A stretch of 64,000 bases of DNA, from the NCBI RefSeq assembly GCF_004379255.2, contig NC_056034.1, positions 40,220,887-40,284,886 on the forward strand, read 5' to 3'. Both the position numbers and the translations under genes were made by a program. Below are positions 43,956 through 56,000 of the stretch, in pieces (within the stretch, counting starts at the first letter, position 1; each line of letters opens with the position of its first letter). The notes under the pieces were generated by a model, which saw nothing but the letters and a program-made list of their open reading frames with translations, had not been told where the DNA came from and searched no databases. This DNA is from Salvia splendens (taxonomy: Eukaryota > Streptophyta > Magnoliopsida > Lamiales > Lamiaceae).

Positions 43956-45149
43956 ATGTCCGGCGACGGCGAGGGCAACTATGGCGGCTCCGGCTCCGGC
44001 GGGTGGGATCTCAACTCATTCGGCGATTGGGAGAACATGATCAACACATTGGGCGGTGGAGGTTCGTCAACGCCGGGGACCCAGGGTTCGGCGACGCCGG
44101 GGGGGTACCAACCACCCAATTTTGACCTTGATGCATATGTTCGTCCCAACGTCCCGCGGTTTTCGCAGGGATTATCCCAGATCCGGGAGGATTTTCCAGT
44201 TGATCCCACGCCGGGAGTAGGCCGAGGCGGTGGAGGTGGGCGAGGCGGTGGAGGTGGCCGAGGCAGTGTACAACCCCAGACGGGCGAGGACGAGGAGGAA
44301 GAAGAGGAAGAGGAAGAGGATCTTGGGCTTGGCCGACATCCGTACAACAACCTCGAAACGATGGCGGTGTACAACGCCTGGATCACGGTCTCGTACGATC
44401 CCATCGTCGGGAATCAACAAACCCGGAAGTGTTTCTGGGAAAAGGTTGTCGAGGTCTACCACCAAATAAAGCCGAACCGCTCCCGCAAGCGCACAGTTAA
44501 AATGATCCGCTGTCACTTTGACCGAGTCGACCGACAGGTCAAAAAATTCTGCGGCATCTACTCGGCGGAAGAGGCGCGCTACCAAAGCGGCGCCACGGCC
44601 ACCGACATTTTGACGTCCGCTTTGCGCGCCTACTACCAGGACGAGAGACATCAATTCAGATTTGTTGATGTTTGGCGCGCCGTCAAGGACGAGGAACGAT
44701 GGGCCGGCGGTTTCCGCTCCAGCTCGGGCTCAAACTCGAAGCGCACGAAGCATACGGCGAGTGGCCAATACTCGTCTAGTGCTGGTGCGTCTGGTGGTGA
44801 CACTGCTGAAGGCATCAGCCAACATGATGCTGAATCCCAGGAGTTTGCGGGTACGGTCGGCGATGCAGGAGGATCCGCGAGTAGGCGCCGTCGGCCGCAA
44901 GGGACGAAGGCGGCGAAAGCGGCTAGAGCAAGGAAGGGCCGAGGCGAATCAAGCCAGCCGGCCTCAGGATCGGGCTCGCGAGGAGGCTCGGACACACTTA
45001 TGGTGGCGTACATGACCGCCACAATGGCGGACACTTCCCGCTTCTCGCACTCCCAATACGCGGCCTGGTGGAACGGAATTGTGCATATGGCAGCACAACT
45101 TGGCCTTCCGACTCCCCCTCAACCTCGACCGCCTCCGGAGGATGATTAG
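43956..45149 (+). CDS. Myb/SANT-like accessory protein (Harbinger ORF1 type), intact
   Basis: Uninterrupted 397-residue ORF opening MSGDGEGNYGGSGSGGW. Order: glycine-rich N-terminus, Arg-Gly repeats (about residues 88-103), a run of glutamates (about 110-121), and a Myb/SANT-like domain (about 130-245) with YNAWITVSYDPIVGNQQ and the FWEKVVEVYHQIKPN helix region. A low-complexity middle with basic RRRRPQGTKAAKAARARKG (nuclear localisation likely) and a short conserved C-terminal block (SQYAAWWNGIVHMAAQLGL) follow. In PIF/Pong elements such proteins accompany the transposase and are thought to bind DNA. Its open frame contrasts with the broken homologue at 7830-8969. Whether it is expressed is unknown. 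Confidence 0.85.
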   Translation: MSGDGEGNYGGSGSGGWDLNSFGDWENMINTLGGGGSSTPGTQGSATPGGYQPPNFDLDAYVRPNVPRFSQGLSQIREDFPVDPTPGVGRGGGGGRGGGGGRGSVQPQTGEDEEEEEEEEEDLGLGRHPYNNLETMAVYNAWITVSYDPIVGNQQTRKCFWEKVVEVYHQIKPNRSRKRTVKMIRCHFDRVDRQVKKFCGIYSAEEARYQSGATATDILTSALRAYYQDERHQFRFVDVWRAVKDEERWAGGFRSSSGSNSKRTKHTASGQYSSSAGASGGDTAEGISQHDAESQEFAGTVGDAGGSASRRRRPQGTKAAKAARARKGRGESSQPASGSGSRGGSDTLMVAYMTATMADTSRFSHSQYAAWWNGIVHMAAQLGLPTPPQPRPPPEDD

Positions 45150-45154
45150 CCCTT

Positions 45155-45265
45155 CCGATTAATTTTTTTTTATTTTGTGTGTTTTTTTATTTTGTGTGTT
45201 TTTTTTATTTTGTGTGTTTTTTTATTTTGTGTGTTTTTTTATTTTGTGTGTTTTTTTATTTTGTT
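45155..45265 (+). repeat. Tandem repeat TTTTTTATTTTGTGTG
   Basis: About six units of roughly 17 bases just after the stop codon of the Harbinger accessory gene. One or two similar units are present after 8969 in the sister element, so the array expanded here. Confidence 0.8.
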
Positions 45266-45910
45266 TTAATTTTAATAAAGTGTGTTTGTTTAAATTGAAT
45301 TGGGTTTTAAAAAAATTATAAATTAAATTGAATGAATAGTAATTAAGAGACGGTATAGAGACGGTTAAGAGACGGAGCGTTGCAGGTTCCGTCTCTTAGT
45401 TAAGAGATGGAGGAAAAAAGGACAGTGGGGCCCTCAAATAGTGCTCAAATAGTAGTTAAGAGACGGTTTAAGAGACGGTATAGAGACAGCGTTGTGGATG
45501 GCCTGAGTCCATGCAAGAATCTAGTCGTTAAAGAAAGTATAATATAAATAAAAGTTGTTTGGTGAATTACCTAGATTTTGTAGTTAATTGTTGAATGGGT
45601 CAGTTGAAAAGAGAAGAAAAAGAATAATTGTTCATTAAAATAATACAGTAAGTAAGTTTGGTAGAGTTAATCGAGGATTGCGCTAATCTTCTCTCCTTCG
45701 GAATTCTCTTCCACTTTCTCTTTCCTCTTTCCCACCGCAACTTTCACCTCAGCCCTAAACCAAAATCTCCATTTCAATTTAGGTTTCCTCTCTGTCCACT
45801 TCAATTCAACCCCTCTCTCTCCGAATTCTGAATTCTATTCTCGTCTTCTGCTACTGTAATTCAAATCCTCTCACTCACGCCCCTTTCTTCCTATATTTGT
45901 TTCTTTTTTC

Positions 45911-45925
45911 ATGGTGATGGGCTGA
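45911..45925 (+). promoter_or_regulatory. Possible upstream ORF in the NPSN leader
   Basis: ATG GTG ATG GGC TGA lies about 115 bases before the main ATG, in pyrimidine-rich leader-like DNA. If it lies in the mature 5' UTR it could damp translation; an intron could also remove it. Confidence 0.3.
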
Positions 45926-46038
45926 ATTTTGTGGTAAAGCCTTCAGCTTTATCTGTTTAAGGGAAATTACTACCCGCCCCAGCTCCTCAATTTGTTTAAT
46001 TTCAACTACGGGATAGTGAAACGGGAACTAGGGCACAA

Positions 46039-49000
46039 ATGGCTAACCCGGAGTTAAGTATGAACCCTCAAATGGAGCAGATCCATGGCGAAATTCGCGA
46101 CATCTTGCGAGCGCTCGCGTAATATCTCTCTCTCTCTCTCCTATTTACAATATATATCACGACGAGAGCAACGTTTCTTTATTTTCTCTTCTATTTTTAT
46201 GTTTTATGTAACTTCTGCTGAGTTATTAGAGCCATTTGAAGTAGGATGTCCTATATTCCTTCGCATGATTAAAGATGGATAACAGACTAAATGCAGTTTC
46301 CCTAGCAAGACGTTTCCTTTTTGGTTCAAAATGGAGGATTTATGTTTGGTAAAGTAGTCTCATTACGTGATACAGAATGTCTTCTGCCAGTTTGCTTGCA
46401 CTTTTTCCGCTTCTGCAATCTAATTAATGCTCTTCAACTTCTTTAAAGCTTTTAGCGTTTAGCTTTTGTTTCCCAACATGCAACTAACAGATGAATTGTT
46501 GTCAACTTGTCATATGGGGATTTCTTTTGTTTCTACTGTCAGTGATATCAGTTAATAAAGATACTCATAGACACTTCTTGATTACTAACCAGAAATGGCT
46601 TCCAAAAGCTGGATAAGATCAAAGACTCAACTAGACAGAGTAAACAGCTGGAGGAGCTTGCTGGGAAGATGAGGGAGTGCAAAAGGTGAATGCACATTCT
46701 GTGATGTCATTTCTCTTTATGACTTTCATTGATATGGAGTGAGTTATAAATGATACTCCGTCCATTCCATAGTAGTGGGGAGACATTTCTTTCCGGCACT
46801 GAGATTAAGAAAAAGGTGTGTAATGTACTCCCTCCGTTCCGCTGTTGTGGAGACGTTTCTTTTCGGCACGCAATTTAAGAAAAATGAGTTAAGTGAGTTA
46901 AGTAAAGGAAGAAAGGTGTGTAATGTACTCCCTCCGTTCCGCTGTTGTGGAGACGTTTCTTTTCGGCACGCAATTTAAGAAAAATGAGTTAAGTGAGTTA
47001 AGTAAAGGAAGAATAAAGTAGGAAATGAAAAAGGGAGAGATGAAGAGAGAAAAAACTAAGAGAAAGTAAAGTAAGTGAGAAGAAATGTGTTGACTTTTAC
47101 TAGAAAGGGAAATGACCCTACTACTATGGAACATACCAAAATGGCAAATGACTCCATTACTATGGAACAGAATGAGTATTAAGAAAAAGACCATAAAGTA
47201 GAAGAGAGAAAAAAGTAAGAGTGAGAAAATGTGTTAACTAAAAAAGGAAATGACTTTATTACTATGGAACGCTCAAAATGGAAAAATGACTCCACTACTA
47301 TGGAACGGAATGAGTACTTAGTATGTTAATAAACATCATGCGAGGTGTGTGTGGGGGGGGGGGTTGCATTCAATAACTATTATGAGCTGTAATTCAGCCT
47401 CAGGATGATGACTGTAACTTCTAATATCAGTGATTAAAATATAATTACTCATTTTTCCTTTTTTGGGGTTAGTGCCTTTAATTTATATTCTGACTTCTTA
47501 GATATGCTTCTTTTGAACATCCTCCACTTGTTGACCTCATATTTATTCTAGATTGGTTAAAGAATTTGATCGGGAAATCAAAGATGAGGAAAGCAGAAAT
47601 CCTCCAGAGATTACCAAGCAGCTCAATGACGAGAAGCAATCCATGGTAATTACAGTGCATTTTAGTTGTCCAGTTGCCCTCTTGTCCTTATAGTTTTAAC
47701 ATTGTGTTCTTGAACCATTCATGTTTTATTTCCTCCATATCATTGTGGTTCACTAAGATTGTCTAGAATTACTAGAGGACGTGAATAATAAATATTGACT
47801 CAGGGAGCATTTACTTGTTTTCGTGCAAGAATTTAATGTCTTAATATACTTAATATCAAATCTAGTGTTAACTGCTAAGTATAAAGAGGATGTATAGTAA
47901 CTGGATGGGTGCTACATTGCCAGTGGGTAATGTCATTGAGTATGGTGGTGTTCGTGGTTCGCTATAGTGTTCTTTTATGTTCTGGATGCGGCTGCAGTTC
48001 ATATTTAAAGTGTGGTTTTGTAGGTTTCTTTGAACACTTAGAAGTTGACGCCCAATGCAATACCTGTGCGGAATGACTTATTTTGTTTAAATAGTATTTG
48101 GTTTTGGGTGTAATTAATGATTTATGTATTCTTTTATTTATTTTGCTTGCAGATCAAAGAGTTGAATTCATATGTAGCCTTGAGGAAGACGTAAGTACTC
48201 TATCTTGGTTCAATATTTTGAGTTCATATGTAGCCTTGTCTGAACAAGAAGATCTTAAAACATATATTAACATCTTGTCGCACAATATGTGAATGACGCT
48301 TTAACCATGGTCACCTTTATGCCATTATTCCATTTTGTTCATTGTATGAACTTATGGGGATCTGGCGGTTATTATGCATTGATAATAGTATATGATAATG
48401 ATTTCAGATACTCTCCGTCAAACTATATTAGTTCTCCATTTCCATTGTGTTTCGCAGTAGGTATGTAACTCTAGAAATCAGATTCGTGTGCGTACGTAAT
48501 GATTTCTGCTAAATGGCTTCAGATGCTCTTCATTATATTTTTGGTCCGCTACAACGTTTCAGGATGGGTCCACAGTTTTTGCTTCTGTGTTAAATAATAC
48601 TGTGAAGCTGGTTCATGTTCATGTCAGATTTAGCTAGGCTGTATTTTGACAGAATCTTATCCATCCTACGGGATTACTCACACGTTTGAAAAACTCTATT
48701 TCTGTAAACAATTTAACGTTCCTCTTCTTATGAAAATGGATTGAGTAATGTGATACCCCATCAGCTATTATATTTCTATATCTCTGTAAAATATGTATGT
48801 TCTTACTTTTTATTTTTTCTGCTCTATCTTTTTTTTGTCGATGCAGTTACATGAGCACATATGGGAACAAGAGGGTTGAACTTTTTGATATGGGTGGTGC
48901 CAGTGATCCCACAGCTGAAGAAAATGTATTAGTTGCATCAGGTGCTATTACAGACTCAGCCTTAACTTTTCTGGTGATAACATGTGATGATACATAGGAG

Positions 49001-50177
49001 AGAAAGTGAGAAGAAAATGCTATGCTGTCAAATTTATAGGGGAATAGCTACACTTTATCTATTTATGGTTTTAGTTTGCTTCTGAGTATAACTGCAGTAT
49101 AAGTTTTCGTTCAATTATCTTTGAATCTTCTATTCAATAGTTCTTGTTTTGATCTTTATTGCTGACTTTTCTTTCCATCTTCATTTATTAATGTAGAAAT
49201 GTCAAATCAGCAGCTTATTGATGCTGGAACGAAGTCAATGGATGAAACTGACCAAGCTATTGAGCGCTCCAAACAGGTGGAATAAAATTTACATCCGTTC
49301 TTGAATGCTAGATTTGGTTTATGATGGAATTTAAACTTCTGGCTTATTGTTAGGTTGTTCACAAAACTCTTGAAGTGGGAACACAAACTGCTACTACACT
49401 GAAGGGCCAAGTGAGTGAACCACATACTATTGTTATCAGAGCCTTAATTGCTTCACTCTGCATCACTGATGTGTTTTCCAATGCACACAGACTGAACAAA
49501 TGGGTCGTGTAGTCAATGAACTGGACACAATCAATTTCTCTATAAAAAAGGCTTCACAACTTGTAAAAGAGATTGGAAGACAGGTAGACTTGTCAGAAAT
49601 TCTAATCTAAACTCTATCTACCATATATTGTGATATTTTGCAAGTTAGTACTATCTGGCATGAGATAGTGGTACTAATTTGTGCAAAAATTACATTTTTC
49701 ACATCTGGATGAATTAAAACCTTATAGGACTAGATTGAATATCTCTACTTTTAACAAGGCTAAAGTATGTGTTTCCAGGTGGCTACTGACAAATGCATCA
49801 TGCTGTTCCTTTTTCTGATTGTATGTGGGGTTATTGCCATAATCGTTGTGAAGGTATTTCCCGTACCTCTGTTATTTCTTTCACAATGTCAATTGTACCC
49901 TCGTTCTTTAATGGTTAGGTAACTCTTACTCCGTCGTATATTGGGAAAGAATATCTTGATTTCTCTATTCTTTTTTTTGTTTGTATATATATGACATCTT
50001 ATGTTTAAGATGACGTGTTGTTCGTGACAAGCATGTCAACTGACAATCTGGAGCCGCGTATTTTAACAGATTGTGAATCCAAACAACAAAGACATAATGG
50101 ACATACCTGGACTAGCGCCTCCTGCTCCTACAACAAGAAGATTGTTGCATGTAAAGCCTACAGAATTTTTTGAGTAA
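46039..50177 (+). CDS. NPSN13: Novel plant SNARE, NPSN13 type (Qb-SNARE)
   Basis: Ten exons: 46039-46118, 46593-46685, 47552-47645, 48153-48190, 48847-48941, 49197-49276, 49354-49410, 49491-49583, 49779-49853 and 50070-50177. They add up to 813 bases, 270 residues. All introns are GT-AG and every phase agrees. The N-terminal helical part has EQIHGEIRDILRALANG and SKQLEELAGKMRECKR. The Qb SNARE helix runs about residues 134-209 (DETDQAIERSKQVV ... GRVVNELD), with a glutamine at the central layer. A single C-terminal membrane anchor spans about 214-235, then IVNPNNKDIMDIPGLAPP. NPSN proteins act in membrane fusion at the plasma membrane and cell plate. The N-terminal NPQMEQIHGEIRD favours NPSN13 over NPSN11/12. 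Intron 2 contains MITEs. Confidence 0.94.
46756..47316. mobile_element. Cluster of Stowaway-like MITEs in NPSN intron 2, with 100-bp tandem duplication
   Basis: Several CTCCCTCCGTTCC / GGAACGGAATGAG-type ends are present. GTGTGTAATGTACTCCCTCC begins at 46816 and again at 46916, and the following 80-odd bases are the same, so a 100-bp segment was duplicated in tandem. Further right, the end motif appears twice (near 47170 and 47305). Confidence 0.7.
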
Positions 50178-51018
50178 AAAATCGACATCTCAGAGGCAGT
50201 ACAGATTATTGAGAATCATTGTGATCCTGGTGTGTTTTCATTATGAGGTTGCTTGAGTTGTGCATATTAGTGTGTTAACTTCTCTGTGTAAATTGTGGTA
50301 CCTTGACATTTCACTTGTACTTGTTCCATTGTGTTGTATTGGTGTGAATCGCATAGCCATTACTCTTGGTGTAAACATTTTGGGAGAGGTTGCATTTGTA
50401 CCCATTTCATTATCCTAAACTAAGAATTTCACTAATTTTGGTTTTATGAAATCATTACAAATTTTGGTTGCATCATGTTATTAACAGCTCTTCATTAGGT
50501 TTCTGTTTAAGTCTACATTATTTGCACTAACCAGCAGCGTTTTTTTTTGGCAAATTGGTGGATATCATAACCTATCTTCCAATATATAGTACTCCTATAA
50601 TTCATTTATGTATTTATATCACCAAATGGTCCTAATTTAAATTTAATATATGGGCTTAAATTGGTTAGGAATAATGTTAGGTTTGTGCTAACCAAAATCA
50701 ATGCTGCATGGAAGCCACCGTTTGTGTGTTGGATCCACGTTTTTATTATCAAATTATTGAATGAAGTTACACTGAAGTAAAAAACCACTATCATTGAGGC
50801 AATCAAAATATTTAGTAGAGCATGCTTGTATTCCTCCATAATAGTATATCATTATTTATTTGTAAGAAAATTGCTGTCTTGCCGCTTTCTAGAAAAAATT
50901 TGACTCGGTCACATACCTAAAAAAGGTAACTAACAAACCTCACACAAAAGTATTTGGACTTTCAAGGTTATTAATATACAATTAAGCTAAGCTACTTACC
51001 AAAATTTCCAATTTGCAC
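50178..51018. other. NPSN 3' UTR and intergenic DNA
   Basis: The first ~250 bases are probably the NPSN 3' UTR. No further gene was recognised. Confidence 0.4.
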
Positions 51019-51021
51019 TTA

Positions 51022-51308
51022 GAGCATCTGCAGCAGCGGACGTCGGACCGGCGTGCCGGACGTCCGCGCGGGACGTCCGCCATTAGGCAGGCGTGAGGCG
51101 GACGCGGACGTCACTTGCGGACACCGGAGTTCCGCGGATTTTCGACGACGTCCGTCGGGATGTCCGCCATTGCGGATTTCCGACGGACGTCCCGATTTTT
51201 AATTTTTTTTATAATTATTGTGGATGTCCGCCATTGTGCAGTGGGATGTCCTTATGACGTGGCAGAAGGTGTTTTTGAGAAATCCGTCGCGTCCCACTGT
51301 GGATCCTC
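51022..51308. mobile_element. GC-rich Harbinger-like MITE
   Basis: Left end GAGCATCTGCAGCAGCGG and right end, reverse complement GAGGATCCACAGTGGGAC, lie between TTA duplicates (51019-51021, 51309-51311). The interior repeats GGACGTCCG-type motifs on both strands and would fold strongly. 287 bp, non-coding. Confidence 0.75.
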
Positions 51309-51311
51309 TTA

Positions 51312-52197
51312 GTCATCTTTTAGATTTTTAATTGGTATGTACAAATTAGTATGTGCTTCGCATCAATTGGAATTATTATGAACTTAGTCATGCTCCCTAA
51401 TCCAAATTTGGTGTTTTGGAAAATTAAGAAATTTAAATTGTAGTGGATGAGAGGGATTTCGTTGAGTTGAGCCGACCACCAAGTGCATGGATAGATAAAA
51501 TAAAAATAATAGAGGCATCTTAAAATCTTAATTATTGAATTATTTTAATTATTATTGTGGATTTTCATTTGACAGGTCGTTTTCTTGAGTCCTAGGACCC
51601 TATAACAAACACCATCTATTCAGACTTCTTCAGTCCAACTACAAGGGCTCTGAATTTGGGTTTGAATGATACACTTCATGTCAAAATTAAGAACGAACAA
51701 GATATTGTTACATAGGAAAAACACACACAGAAAACATAAATTCATTTAATGTATTTTTTTTTACCTTGTGAAGTTGACTTATAAATTTATATACATACAG
51801 TATAATATTTGAATTATTTTTATTTGAGTCCGTGGCAATAAATGAAGTACCAGTAGAGTTGAAAGTGTGGCTCAATTGTTCATCCGCACTATTGCGATAT
51901 AGACAAATGGGATATATTCCATAAATTCAATTATTTTTCATCTTATCTTATTTTGACCTCAGACAAAATTTAAGGAATCTTATGGTGCATAAGCTTTAAA
52001 TCTAACTCACTTAAAAATCTACACAAGCTCTACCTCGCCACTATCAACAAAATCTAATTTAATTTGTTAATTTCTAAATTCTAATCAAATATGTAAAACA
52101 AAATTAATCATGATTAGATGTGGCCGCGTGCACGCCCTAGAAACCAACTCTAATTCAACTACAACTCGATTTTAGAGGGGAATCTTAGTTTGAATAA
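51312..52197. other. AT-rich intergenic DNA
   Basis: No gene or clear transposon ends were recognised. Confidence 0.4.
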
Positions 52198-52199
52198 TA

Positions 52200-52370
52200 C
52201 TTCCTCCCTCACTCATTTTATCATTTTTTATATTCCATAATAGTAGATTCATTTATAAAAATCAACTCATTTATTCTCTCTTACTTTATTTTCTTTTCAT
52301 TTTATTTAATACAATTTTTCTTAAGTCGCTAACCGAAAAGAAAGGCCTCACTATTACGGAACGGAGGGAG
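52200..52370. mobile_element. Stowaway-type MITE
   Basis: Left end CTTCCTCCCTCACTCA after TA; right end CTATTACGGAACGGAGGGAG before TA. Typical Stowaway ends with one side partly decayed. Confidence 0.7.
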
Positions 52371-53039
52371 TAGTATAAAAATTGTTTAGAAGTAGATTCT
52401 CCTCATATAATTCAGTGAAGATGTGGGTCTTAGATTCTGTGTAGTGTGCGTCCTAATTAAGACACCACTTGTTCATCTGTACTATGTTTTGCTTTCGTTT
52501 TCACTTTCATTTTCCGACAAGAAAATTAATAATCTTGGGTGAAATGATTTTTAATTTTACAAGAAACGCAACAAACGCAGTGAATTAAGCCCCAATTTCT
52601 TTATTTTATTACCGGTCCCCAACAAACCATGTCTAGATTTCCTCTCTCTCTCTAAAATCGCCGGCGATTTTAGAGACCTGACACGTCTGCAGATCAAATC
52701 CCACATCAACTAGAGTCACTTGTTACAATCTCGAGTGCAATTTACTTATCCGCGAGAAACCAACAACGTGAGTTGGTCTAATGGAAGTTTTCCCCTTCCC
52801 TTTTTTGAGACCAAAGCTGGAGTCTTTACGGTTTAGTTGACCTATCTTGCCTTCTAAATTTGTAGAATAGAGCTGTTATTTGGCATGTGGGTTGCTCTTG
52901 TTTGGGTGCAAAGATGTTTGGGTGTGATTTTCTTGGATTTCTGGGGTTGTAGCGAGGCTGATTGAGATTGATTCCTTTCTTAGCGCTTCAAAGTTTCAAT
53001 CTTTTTTTACTTGTGGGTGTTTCTTGATTTTATCGAAAA

Positions 53040-56000
53040 ATGGAGACTAAGTTTGGTGGAAAGCTGCATAATTTCTATGGGCCGGTGGTGCCAGAGGTGG
53101 GGATGAAGAGTAATGAATGGGATTTGAATGATTGGAGATGGGATGGTGATCTGTTTGTGGCATCTCCTGCTCCTACAGATTGTACAACTAGGCAGCAGCC
53201 CTTGAACAATGATGAAATGAATGAGAGGGAGATTAGGGATTTGGAGAAAAGGATAAGGGATGTTGAGGTTGAAAAGGAAGATGTTGGTTCACTTAATTTG
53301 AAGCTGGGGCAGGAAGAGTATGAGTTGGAAGGGAAGAGTGGGAAGAAGAGTAAAGTCTCCAGTGGTATCCCCCCGGCACCTACCCGTGCTGTTTGTCAAG
53401 TAGAGGATTGCAAGGCTGATCTGAGCACTGCAAAGGATTATCACCGTAGGCATAAAGTCTGTGACATGCATTCTAAGGCTACGAGTGCTGTGGTGGCGAA
53501 TGTTGTGCAAAGATTTTGTCAGCAGTGCAGCAGGTCCAAATGATGCTCACACTCTCATATTTTAGGCTGTGAGCTGTTTATTAGATGGTGTAAATCTGTT
53601 TGCCATTGCAGGTTTCATGTTCTTCAAGAATTTGATGAGGGGAAGCGTAGCTGTCGCAGGCGGCTAGCTGGCCACAACAGACGGCGTAGGAAAACACATC
53701 CTGAGAATGTGCTAAATGCAGCCAACCAGAATGATGAGAGGGGGAGTAATTACTTACTCATCACTCTGCTGAGGATACTCTCCAATCTACAACGTAAGCA
53801 AAATCACAGGTTTAGCATTTAGGGATAGTTTGAGTGTTAGCTTTTGCATTACATCAATGAGGACACACAATGTTCTTGGTGGTTACCCTCGAGGCAGCAA
53901 AACCTGACAGCTAATGTATATCGGCTGTGTTTGTGAGCTTACTTCCATAATATATGTTGCAAATTGTACATCATTAATTTGGGGGGAAGCTTGGAGTCTT
54001 GAAAGCATAACTATTTTTTGCAAAAATGTGTGTTCTATAAGTATCAAACAAAAAATGGTCTTGACTTCCACACTTAATGACTCAACCTTTCTCTGAAAAG
54101 CAAGCTGAGTATGCTAGTTGACTGTTTGTTGGAATAATTCTTGCTCTGGAAACATATGATACATATTCATGTTGGGAGCCATTTTGGTTGTTCGGGTAAT
54201 GACGTGAGAGTTTCAAAAAATCTAAAATGACCATAAATTAGTTCCATTACCATTACTATGAAGCTGGTCATATGGAACATTGACCATAGATTGACTTGTA
54301 GGGCTGATTTTCGTTAACTGGTTAGTCAAAATGTTGACATAGTAAAACTGAAACTAGGTTCATCAGAGATATATCGTCCTCAAAAGCATATCTCATACTA
54401 TATTAAACACTTACAGATTGATATATTTTGAGGGTACATGATAAGTTTTGAAATTTATATGGTCCAGAATTTAAGTGAAAAGTCATTAGATGTTGTTTCT
54501 CCAAATTTTTCTTTCCTTGTTTTCTCAGCTTGAGCTTTTCTGATTAGCAACATGATTAAGTTACTTAACAATTGCAGTCAATAGCTCCGATCATACCAAG
54601 GATCAGGATCTACTGTCTCATCTCTTGAAAAACCTTGCAAGTGTTGCCAGTCCAACAAATGAGAGAAATCATACTGAATTGCTACCTATATCTCAGGACA
54701 CACAGAATGTGGGGACGTCTTCAGGGGCTGCTCAAAAGGTGAAAATCTGATCCACAACGACGTGATTGTGTTTCGTTTCTTCTGACTGTGTTTTACCTCC
54801 AGGACCTTCCTACTGGTACTGGCCTAGATGCATCTGATTTGACCAAAACAAGGGCGTTAACTGATAAGACTGCAGGTGAAGTAGTACATAATGCATCCAC
54901 TTCAGGATCTCCTTTACTTTTCAGAGAGAACACAAGCAACTCTGTTCAAGGGAAGACAGATAATACAAGGACCCAACTGAACAATATTGATTTAAATAAT
55001 GAATATGATGGCTCTCAAGACTGCTTGGAGGAGGATCCTTTTGCCCATAAAAATCTTGGAGATATGTCTTGTGCTGGCCCTTTATGGTTATGTAAGGATT
55101 CTCAGCTGCCTAGCCCACCTCAAAATAGTGGGAATTCAGGTTCCACACCGAGCCAGTCGCCATCTACATCTAGCGGAGAGACACAGGTTTCATCTTAAAC
55201 CTTCCTGCAGCAGATGCTACCTTTTATGGGAAGGAGGACTGGGGTGGGGGTAACTGAGATCAAAGTCGCGTTTCTGTAATTGGGAATGTTTAGACACATA
55301 AATGTTACTGTGTGGTTCGAGTATTATGACAGGCTTCAGTGCATGCATAAGTTTATCATCATGAGATAAACTCTTGACAAAATCTGTTCCTTCTCAATAC
55401 GGATTTCTGACAAAATTGATTCCTATCATTATAGTATTTCTCGAGATAGAAAGTAGCCAATATATACAGTTCCCTACATGGCAGGATATAGTTGTAATTT
55501 TCAAAATTTGTTTGCAGAGTCGCACAGATCGGATTGTCTTCAAGCTGTTCGGGAAAGAACCAAATGATTTCCCTCTTGTTCTGAGGAAACAGGTGCATTT
55601 ACTGCTTCTACGGTCAATATGTTTTCAAGTTTGCTTTTCATTTCATCTCTAAGGTATTACTTGGTTTCAGATTCTTGATTGGCTTTCAAGTAGCCCGACA
55701 GATATGGAAAGCTACATCCGACCTGGTTGTATTATCCTGACAATATATTTACGCATGGAGAAGTCTTGCTGGGACAGGGTAAGTTTGATTAGGTAGAACT
55801 TAGAAGTATTGGTTTTGTTTCGTCAGTCGTTAGATCATCATAGTCTTACTTTCATTGGTTGATCAGGATTGACACTAGACCAACATGTCATTCCAAAGTT
55901 TTATAAATATTGCGTGTAACTGCTAACACTAATGTTGTTTGCAGCTTTACTGTGATCTCACATCCAGTTTGAGAAGGCTTCTTGATTCATCTACTGATCC

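Larger units (their letters stand above)
43504..45503 (+). mobile_element. PIF/Harbinger-type element, complete, accessory-ORF-only
   Basis: Exactly 2000 bp between ends GACCATCCACAACG and (reverse complement) GGCCATCCACAACG, with TGA duplicated on both sides (43501-43503, 45504-45506). A single intact Myb/SANT-like gene occupies the middle. A GC-rich left leader and a 3' region with GTTAAGAGACGG-type repeats complete it. No DDE transposase gene is present. The element at 7438-9855 is a damaged relative. Confidence 0.87.

Noticed and set aside
43979..44404. Minus-strand ORFs rich in Ser and Pro over the Harbinger accessory gene
   Set aside because: They are the reverse reading of glutamate and Arg-Gly repeats.
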